From Verrucomicrobiota bacterium (GTDB lineage: Bacteria > Verrucomicrobiota > Verrucomicrobiia > Palsa-1439), in NCBI GenBank assembly GCA_016871575.1, contig VHCW01000005.1, positions 1 through 64,000 of the forward strand: 64,000 nucleotides of DNA. Direction: 5' to 3'. Below, in pieces: positions 58,778 to 64,000 of this stretch; the first letter of the stretch is position 1, and each line of letters begins with the position of its first letter. The position numbers and the translations under genes were made by a program. The notes beneath the pieces are model-generated. The model saw only the letters and a list, made by a program, of their open reading frames with translations, made no database searches and was not told the origin of the DNA.

Positions 58778-59953
58778 ATGACTCTCCTTCAATGGTTCAT
58801 GCTTCTCAGCCTGCCGGTCACAGGCATGGGTTACGCCGCGCTTGGTGCGTTGAAGTTGCCGCTCTGCGAACGCCTGAAACTCGATGAAGCAAAAGCGGGC
58901 GGACTCGTTTCCTCGTTTGGCTTGATGGTCGGGCCGATCATCCTGTTGTGCGGCTTTGTCGCCGATGCGTGGGGCCGCAAGGGAGTTTGCGTTGCGGGCG
59001 CGGTGCTCGTCGCCGCGTCGTTCATCCTGCTCAGCAGCGGACGCAAATACTCGACCGCGGTCGTCGCAGTGCTCATGCTGTCGGCAGGTTGGGCGGCATT
59101 GATCAACGTCGTCAACGCGCTCATGTATCAGGCCTACGCGAACGTGTTCATGGCCAGCAATCTTCTGAACTTCTTCTTCGGCCTCGGCGCGTTCCTCACG
59201 CCGCCGGCGCTGGTGTTGCTCATCCGGAAAATCGGGTTTCCCCGCGCAGTAACGGCGCTCGGTGCGGTGGCGGGCATGACTGCGGCTTTCGCGCTGGTTG
59301 TGAACATGGAGGCCGCAACGGTGGCTGCTCCCGCCGGCTTCGGTGCGCTGGTCGGCGACCCGGTGATGTGGCTCTGCGCAGTGACGTTGATGTTCTGGGT
59401 GCCGGTGGAATCCTCGACCGCGGCGTGGACCACGAGCTTCGTAAACTCGCACGCGCCGGCGAATGAAACGACGGAGAGAACAAATCGCATCGCAGGCTGG
59501 GCGCTGTCAGGGTTTTGGCTGTGCTTCATGGGATCGCGGCTGGTTGCGGCTCTGGTGGTTGGCGCGGCGGGATTGAACGTCGCCCAATCCGTTCACCTCG
59601 CCCACCTCACGTTGATCGTGCTGGCCGTGCTGTGCGTCGCAACGCTGATCGGACTGGTCGTGTCACGGCAACGCGCGCTGACGCTCGGACTGATTCTGTT
59701 TGCGGGTCTCATCTACGGGCCGTTCTTCCCGAACCTGATGGCGCTGCTGCTCAGTCATTTCCCCCCGGAGTTGCACGGTCGCGCCGTGGGCATCCTGTTT
59801 GGTTGTGCGTCCGTCGGCTGGACGATCATCCCCGCCTTCATCGGCAAGGTGGCCGCGCGCAGCACGCTGCAACGCGGTTTCCTCGTGGCGGTCGGCGACG
59901 CTGTCGTGCTGCTGGCCGTTGTCGTGGCTCACTTCATTTACGCCGGCCACTGA
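58778..59953 (+). CDS. major facilitator superfamily transporter
   Basis: 391 aa from ATG 58778 with about twelve hydrophobic helices. The loop between helices 2 and 3 carries a weak family motif (GFVADAWGRKG), and the C-terminal half repeats the pattern (PPELHGRAVGILFG). It probably imports a sugar or related small molecule released by the exported hydrolases nearby. The ~370-nt gap upstream is filled with palindromic elements; the next gene, a heparinase-like protein, starts 48 nt after its stop. Confidence 0.83.
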   Translation: MTLLQWFMLLSLPVTGMGYAALGALKLPLCERLKLDEAKAGGLVSSFGLMVGPIILLCGFVADAWGRKGVCVAGAVLVAASFILLSSGRKYSTAVVAVLMLSAGWAALINVVNALMYQAYANVFMASNLLNFFFGLGAFLTPPALVLLIRKIGFPRAVTALGAVAGMTAAFALVVNMEAATVAAPAGFGALVGDPVMWLCAVTLMFWVPVESSTAAWTTSFVNSHAPANETTERTNRIAGWALSGFWLCFMGSRLVAALVVGAAGLNVAQSVHLAHLTLIVLAVLCVATLIGLVVSRQRALTLGLILFAGLIYGPFFPNLMALLLSHFPPELHGRAVGILFGCASVGWTIIPAFIGKVAARSTLQRGFLVAVGDAVVLLAVVVAHFIYAGH

Positions 59954-60001
59954 GCGGCGGCTGCTGCCTACGATTCCAATGAACACAATCGCATTGCCAT
60001 C

Positions 60002-62299
60002 ATGAACCGAAAACAAATCTTCCTGCCGGTTCTTCTCATCGCCTCCACCATCGCCTTGGCTGCGCTCGACCAGACACCCACCTCGACGCAGAAACCTTAT
60101 CATCCTGCCGACAACCAAGTGGTCGAGATCACGCCGCCGCCGTTCATCTGGGTACCGGCAGGACGCGATGCGACTTACACACTTCAATTGTCGCAGGATG
60201 AGAATTTCGCCACGAGCCGGACGTTCACCGGTTTGAAACGCGCGGTGTTCGTGCCGCGCGAGACGCTCGCGGCGGGTAAATGGTTCTGGCGTTATGGAGT
60301 CGGGACGGAGTTTGGCCGGGCGCGTCCGTTCACGGTGCCGGCAACAGCGCGTGCGTTTCCGTTTCCAGATTTCGACCGCGCGGTGAAACAGGTGCCGCGC
60401 GACCGTCCGCGGTTGTTCTTCGGCGGCGAACGTCTCGCCCAAGTCCGCGCCGCGGCGAAAGGTGAACTGAAAGGCTCGGTGCGTGACTTGGTGAAGTCCT
60501 GCGAGCGCGTCGTCGGCAAGCCGTTGGTGCCGGAACCGGATTATCAGCCGAAGGAACCCGGCAAACGCGGCCCGTGGGCGGTCAACATCATGCGAACGAC
60601 GCGCCCGCCGATGGACGAGATGGAAGACTGCGCGCTGGCCTACCTCTTGACCGGCGATAAACGGCTCGGCCTCGAAGCGAAACGCCGGCTCCTATATTTC
60701 TTCTCGTGGGACCCGGAAGGCCCGACGAGTTTCTTCGCGTACGACGAGCCGCCGATGTGGGTGATGATGCGCGGCTCGCGCGCCTACGACTGGACGTACG
60801 ACCTGTTCACGCCGGAGGAACGCGCGAAGATCGAGCCGAACATGAAAGCGCGGGCGCTCCAGTTCCTGAAACATCTCCAACGCAAACCGTTCGAGAACTG
60901 TCCCTATGACAGCCACGCGGGCCGGTTGCCGGGGTTTCTTGGCGAGTGCGCGCTGTCGTTCATCCACGACTGGCCCGAGGCGCGCGAGTGGCTGGAGTAT
61001 TGCACGCTCATTTACATGACCGGCTACCCGGCGTGGGGCGGCGACGACGGCGGCTGGCAGGAAGGACCGGGCTACTGGGGCGCGTACATGAGTTTCGCCG
61101 TCCATTTCGTTGTCGCGCTGAAGCAGGCAACCGGCATTGACCTGATGCAAAAACCGTTCTTCCGCAACACGCCATTCTTCGGCCTCTACACCGCCACGCC
61201 GTATCACGAACAACGCCCGTTCGGCGACGGCCACGAGGCTTCGCCGACCGGGCTGGGCCAGATCATGTACGCGTTCTCCTCGTTGACGCGCGATCCGTAT
61301 CTTCGATGGTACGCCGACGAATGCCGGTTCAAGCCGGGCGCGGGCGTGTTGAGCGTGGCGACCTACGACCCAACGTTGAAGGCGCGCTCGCCGGTGGAAC
61401 TGCCGCAGGCGCGCGTGTTTCCCGTCGCGGGGTTGGTCTCGATGCACACCGCGCTCGGCGACCGCGAGCGCGACATTGATTTCCTGATGCGGAGCAGTCC
61501 CTACGGCAGTGTCAGCCACGGTCATGCCGACCAAAACGCATTCGTCATCAACGCATTTGGCCGCAGCCTCGCCATCGCGACCGGTTATTACCCGTGGTAC
61601 GGCTCGCCGCATCATAGCCAGTGGACGCGCGCGACGCGCTCAGTCAACAGCATCCTCGTGGACGGCAAAGGGCAGGTGCAACGCAGTTCCAGCGCACAAG
61701 GTCGCATCACGGCGTTCGTCTCCAATGACGGCTACGACTACACCGAGGGCGAAGCCGCGCCGGCGTATGGCAAAAAACTGAAACGCTTCCGCCGGCACGT
61801 CGTGCACGTGAAGCCGGGTGTGTTTGTGATGTTCGACGACTTGGTGGCGGCGGAGCCTGCGACGTTCCAATGGCTGCTGCACGCCTATGAGAAGATCGGC
61901 GTCGAAGAATCGTCACGCACACTGCGCGTCAACCGCGACCCGGCGGCGATGGAGGTCCGGTTCCTCTGGCCGCTGGCGTTGAGCTTCTCGCAAAACGACC
62001 GCTACGAGCCGGAGCCGGAACGCATCAAGTCTGGCGACATCAAAAACACATGGCACCTGACAGCGGGCACCACGGAGCCAAGCGCAACAATGCAGTTTGT
62101 GACAGTGCTGATGCCCCATCGCATCGGCAACGAAGCGTCGCTCCCGAAAGCGGAACTCGTGCGCGGCAACGCCGACATCACCGTGAAACTGACAACTTCC
62201 GACGGCTCTCAAGACACCATCACGTTCGGCGCCCGCGTCTCTGCTCGCGGTGTGAAGAAGGATGGTTCCGTTTCACGCCAGCTTCGCGTGGGTGAGTGA
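60002..62299 (+). CDS. exported heparinase II/III-like (DUF4962-type) polysaccharide lyase
   Basis: 765 aa from ATG 60002. MNRKQIFLPVLLIASTIALA is a signal peptide. Residues ~25-120 form a fibronectin-like domain (PPPFIWVPAGRDATYTLQLS). Residues ~130-420 are an alpha/alpha toroid (DCALAYLLTGDKRLGLEAKR, GDDGGWQEGPGYWGAY). The remaining beta-sandwich begins around SHGHADQNAF (504-513), the conserved heparinase II/III motif with metal-binding or catalytic His. It cleaves uronic-acid glycosidic bonds by beta-elimination. TACGAT at 59969 may be its -10. An 8-codon ATG frame (59979) ends in an ATGA overlap with this start, a possible leader peptide. Confidence 0.84.
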   Translation: MNRKQIFLPVLLIASTIALAALDQTPTSTQKPYHPADNQVVEITPPPFIWVPAGRDATYTLQLSQDENFATSRTFTGLKRAVFVPRETLAAGKWFWRYGVGTEFGRARPFTVPATARAFPFPDFDRAVKQVPRDRPRLFFGGERLAQVRAAAKGELKGSVRDLVKSCERVVGKPLVPEPDYQPKEPGKRGPWAVNIMRTTRPPMDEMEDCALAYLLTGDKRLGLEAKRRLLYFFSWDPEGPTSFFAYDEPPMWVMMRGSRAYDWTYDLFTPEERAKIEPNMKARALQFLKHLQRKPFENCPYDSHAGRLPGFLGECALSFIHDWPEAREWLEYCTLIYMTGYPAWGGDDGGWQEGPGYWGAYMSFAVHFVVALKQATGIDLMQKPFFRNTPFFGLYTATPYHEQRPFGDGHEASPTGLGQIMYAFSSLTRDPYLRWYADECRFKPGAGVLSVATYDPTLKARSPVELPQARVFPVAGLVSMHTALGDRERDIDFLMRSSPYGSVSHGHADQNAFVINAFGRSLAIATGYYPWYGSPHHSQWTRATRSVNSILVDGKGQVQRSSSAQGRITAFVSNDGYDYTEGEAAPAYGKKLKRFRRHVVHVKPGVFVMFDDLVAAEPATFQWLLHAYEKIGVEESSRTLRVNRDPAAMEVRFLWPLALSFSQNDRYEPEPERIKSGDIKNTWHLTAGTTEPSATMQFVTVLMPHRIGNEASLPKAELVRGNADITVKLTTSDGSQDTITFGARVSARGVKKDGSVSRQLRVGE

Positions 62300-62316
62300 C
62301 ACGGGACAGTCTGCAC

Positions 62317-62344
62317 TTGCTCACGCGCAGTCCGTCGCTACAAT
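62317..62344 (+). promoter_or_regulatory. promoter of the metalloprotease gene
   Basis: TTGCTC (62317-62322), 16-nt spacer, TACAAT (62339-62344), then 6 nt to GTG 62351: the clearest leaderless case in the window. Confidence 0.65.
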
Positions 62345-62350
62345 ACCGTC

Positions 62351-63895
62351 GTGAAATCAAAACTGTTATTCGCTGTTTTTCTCGCAGGCGTGTTTACATC
62401 AACGCGATGGGCTGTGTCACAGCAGATGCCCGACATGAAATTGGTGGAGAGCACCTGGAAATCGGGCCAGACGCTGCCGCCGCAGTTGGCTGCTCATTTC
62501 CCGAATTCGCCGCTAAAGGTCAACAACGACACCGGCATCAATGTGCTGGTGGATCTGGCGCACCAGTGCGCATTCGCCACGATGTGGGGGCTACCGGGAA
62601 AACTGCATTCGCTGGGCTTCCGCTCCATCGTGAGTCATGCCTCGTTGGATACGGTACTGACACCCGGGAAATTCAGCCGCATGCGAATCCCGATCAGCAA
62701 GGCTGATGACGGCAAGGCGATCCGTGCATTTGGCTGGGTGCCGAATCCGCGCTTCAACGTCGTGATCACTCTCCAGTCCGATCCCAACGCACAATCTTAT
62801 CTGCCGGAGGAACGCGCTGCATTGGACTCGTTTGTGAAGAACGGCGGCGGCCTTGTCATCGTTGACAACGGCATCGGTCGCCAGAAGAAACAATTGGCGG
62901 CATGGGCGGATCAGAGTCTGGCCACCACGTTCGGCGTGGACTTCAAATCATTCATCGCCGGCAAGTCAAACACCCTGCTCGGCCCCGCGTGGCAAGTCAC
63001 GCCGGCCATCTCGCGACGCGTCGTGGGGAAAGGACGCGTGGTGCTGGTCTCGTCATTCAAGGAGATCGAGAGCGACAAGAAAGCGTCGAAGCAGGAAGCA
63101 GCGGCCAAACAGGCCGTGCTCAAGGAAATCGTGACGTGGGCCGCCGGCGGAAGCGCGCCGGTGGGCGGCGAAGCGCGTTTCTCACAAACACAAGGTGGTG
63201 GCGGCGGCATTTATCCTGAACTGGAGGAACGGCTGAAGGGCGCAGTGGTTTATTACGCGCGAAACCAGAAAGCGAATCTGTTGCAGGCCGTGCGACAGGA
63301 ACTGCCGAAGATCACCGACAGCCTCTATGCGTGGCTGCCTTCGCCGGTGCCGCAGGAACCGATGGTCATCATTCTCGCCGCCGGCGGTGGCGGCGGCTGG
63401 GCCGTCAACGCCTTTTACCCGAAGGAAACCGGCGTCATCTCGCTCGATACGGTGGGTTTGTTCGGCGTGTTCGCCCATGAACTCGGACACACGATGAGCG
63501 GCCCGCGCAACGCGAAAGGCGAAACCGCGGCCAACTGGTTCGACGGCAACCAAGGCGAAGCCCACGCCGGCTGGTGGCAGGGAAAAATCCTCGCCATTTA
63601 CAGCAAAAACAAATCCATGCGCGATTGCAACGACGTGTTCAAGTTCGACAAGAACGCCGCCGAGCTTGACCTGACACAAAAGCAGGAGAAGGGAAAAGCA
63701 TGGAAGAAACTGTGGTGGATCTGGCAGAAGCTCGATGATCGGTACGGCACCACGCTGACGCGCTCCCGTTTGGAGCGCATCGCATTTCAGGGAAAAACAA
63801 TCGAATTGCCGGTGGCGCCGCTCCAAGTCTCGCCCGCCGGCAACGCGCGACACGATCCAATCGGCGACTACACGAAACCGGTGCCGTTGAGATAA
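62351..63895 (+). CDS. exported HExxH metalloprotease with N-terminal GATase-like domain (M60-like)
   Basis: 514 aa from GTG 62351. KSKLLFAVFLAGVFTSTRWA is a signal peptide. Residues ~50-260 resemble a glutamine-amidotransferase-like flavodoxin fold (LDSFVKNGGGLVIVDNG, VVGKGRVVLVSSF). Residues ~300-500 hold VFAHELGHTMSGPR with HELGH at 376-380 and a likely third ligand further on, as in peptidase M60/enhancin-like enzymes that act on mucin-type glycoproteins. Its place after lyases and glycosidases supports glycoprotein degradation. Beyond 63895, the last 105 bases hold only a partial GGTGTAGCG palindrome-like start and no gene. Confidence 0.78.
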   Translation: MKSKLLFAVFLAGVFTSTRWAVSQQMPDMKLVESTWKSGQTLPPQLAAHFPNSPLKVNNDTGINVLVDLAHQCAFATMWGLPGKLHSLGFRSIVSHASLDTVLTPGKFSRMRIPISKADDGKAIRAFGWVPNPRFNVVITLQSDPNAQSYLPEERAALDSFVKNGGGLVIVDNGIGRQKKQLAAWADQSLATTFGVDFKSFIAGKSNTLLGPAWQVTPAISRRVVGKGRVVLVSSFKEIESDKKASKQEAAAKQAVLKEIVTWAAGGSAPVGGEARFSQTQGGGGGIYPELEERLKGAVVYYARNQKANLLQAVRQELPKITDSLYAWLPSPVPQEPMVIILAAGGGGGWAVNAFYPKETGVISLDTVGLFGVFAHELGHTMSGPRNAKGETAANWFDGNQGEAHAGWWQGKILAIYSKNKSMRDCNDVFKFDKNAAELDLTQKQEKGKAWKKLWWIWQKLDDRYGTTLTRSRLERIAFQGKTIELPVAPLQVSPAGNARHDPIGDYTKPVPLR

Positions 63896-64000
63896 GCATG
63901 ACAAGCGCACTCTGTTCTGGTGTAGCGCTTGCCGCTTGCAACGGTGTTCGGCGGCTTGCATCCCGACATGAGACCGCCATTCGTCACGTGGGTGGAACAG

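Noticed and set aside
63920..64000. Another GGTGTAGCG double-hairpin element at the right edge
   Set aside because: Only a left half can be seen, with poor stems, and the window ends before a right arm could be recognised.

Overview
The window is GC-rich, densely coded bacterial DNA. The gene content points to a member of the PVC group, most likely a soil or freshwater Verrucomicrobiota (Pedosphaera/Limisphaera-like). Reasons: many Tat-exported Gfo/Idh/MocA oxidoreductases and TIM-barrel epimerases, a DUF1080 protein, PQQ-like and SMP-30 propellers, a hydrazine-synthase-alpha-like cytochrome, GH89, heparinase and BNR proteins, and dispersed palindromic repeats. This placement is an inference from gene content; there is no rRNA marker in the window. 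I see no rRNA, tRNA, CRISPR array or complete insertion sequence.

Layout. 1-4565: a surface-polysaccharide or phage-like glycosylation block (zinc-ribbon protein, a four-domain glycosyltransferase/methyltransferase, a polysaccharide pyruvyl transferase). 4639-15578: a tightly overlapped redox operon with two membrane-anchored PQQ-like propellers, an NHL lipoprotein, a 51-aa Cys-rich membrane peptide, a NapG-like Tat ferredoxin, a NapH/NosR-like membrane ferredoxin, a fused NuoE/HndB/NuoF flavoprotein and a [2Fe-2S]-GltD-like flavoprotein. It is interrupted at 7696-8702 by a HigBA/RelE-type toxin-antitoxin pair and an ORF6N remnant. 15711-22439: Tat-exported sugar or sugar-acid enzymes in two divergent blocks. 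22512-24306: hemerythrin and small membrane or VOC proteins. 24260-32859: two divergent uvrA paralogues on the minus strand, flanking an AT-rich island of four unrecognised genes. 32951-37246: a GH89/amidotransferase operon with a divergent AraC regulator. 37302-39442: GluQ-RS, a secreted protein and a thioesterase. 39539-63895: a long run of exported polysaccharide-processing and sugar-metabolism genes, each with its own promoter or in short overlapping pairs.

Two themes run through the window. First, short palindromic elements (about 50-80 bp, often two 8-10-bp hairpins with 3-nt loops) occur between genes and also in frame inside coding sequences, most strikingly five or six times in the two uvrA genes. 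They resemble, in behaviour, the Rickettsia palindromic elements. At 58475-58737 several are nested, with what looks like a target duplication. Second, many genes share a promoter geometry of TTGnnn, a 16-nt spacer, TAnnnT and then about 7 nt before the start codon. This implies leaderless mRNAs without a ribosome-binding site, alongside ATGA/GTGA start-stop overlaps within operons.

How the genes may work together (inference): the redox operon looks like a module that moves electrons between NAD(P)H, ferredoxin-like carriers and the membrane or periplasm, with no catalytic hydrogenase or nitrate reductase subunit present. The second half encodes periplasmic breakdown of amino-sugar, uronic-acid and arabinose-containing glycans, with sugar products handled by aldolase, lactonase, enolase-superfamily, isomerase and Gfo/Idh enzymes.
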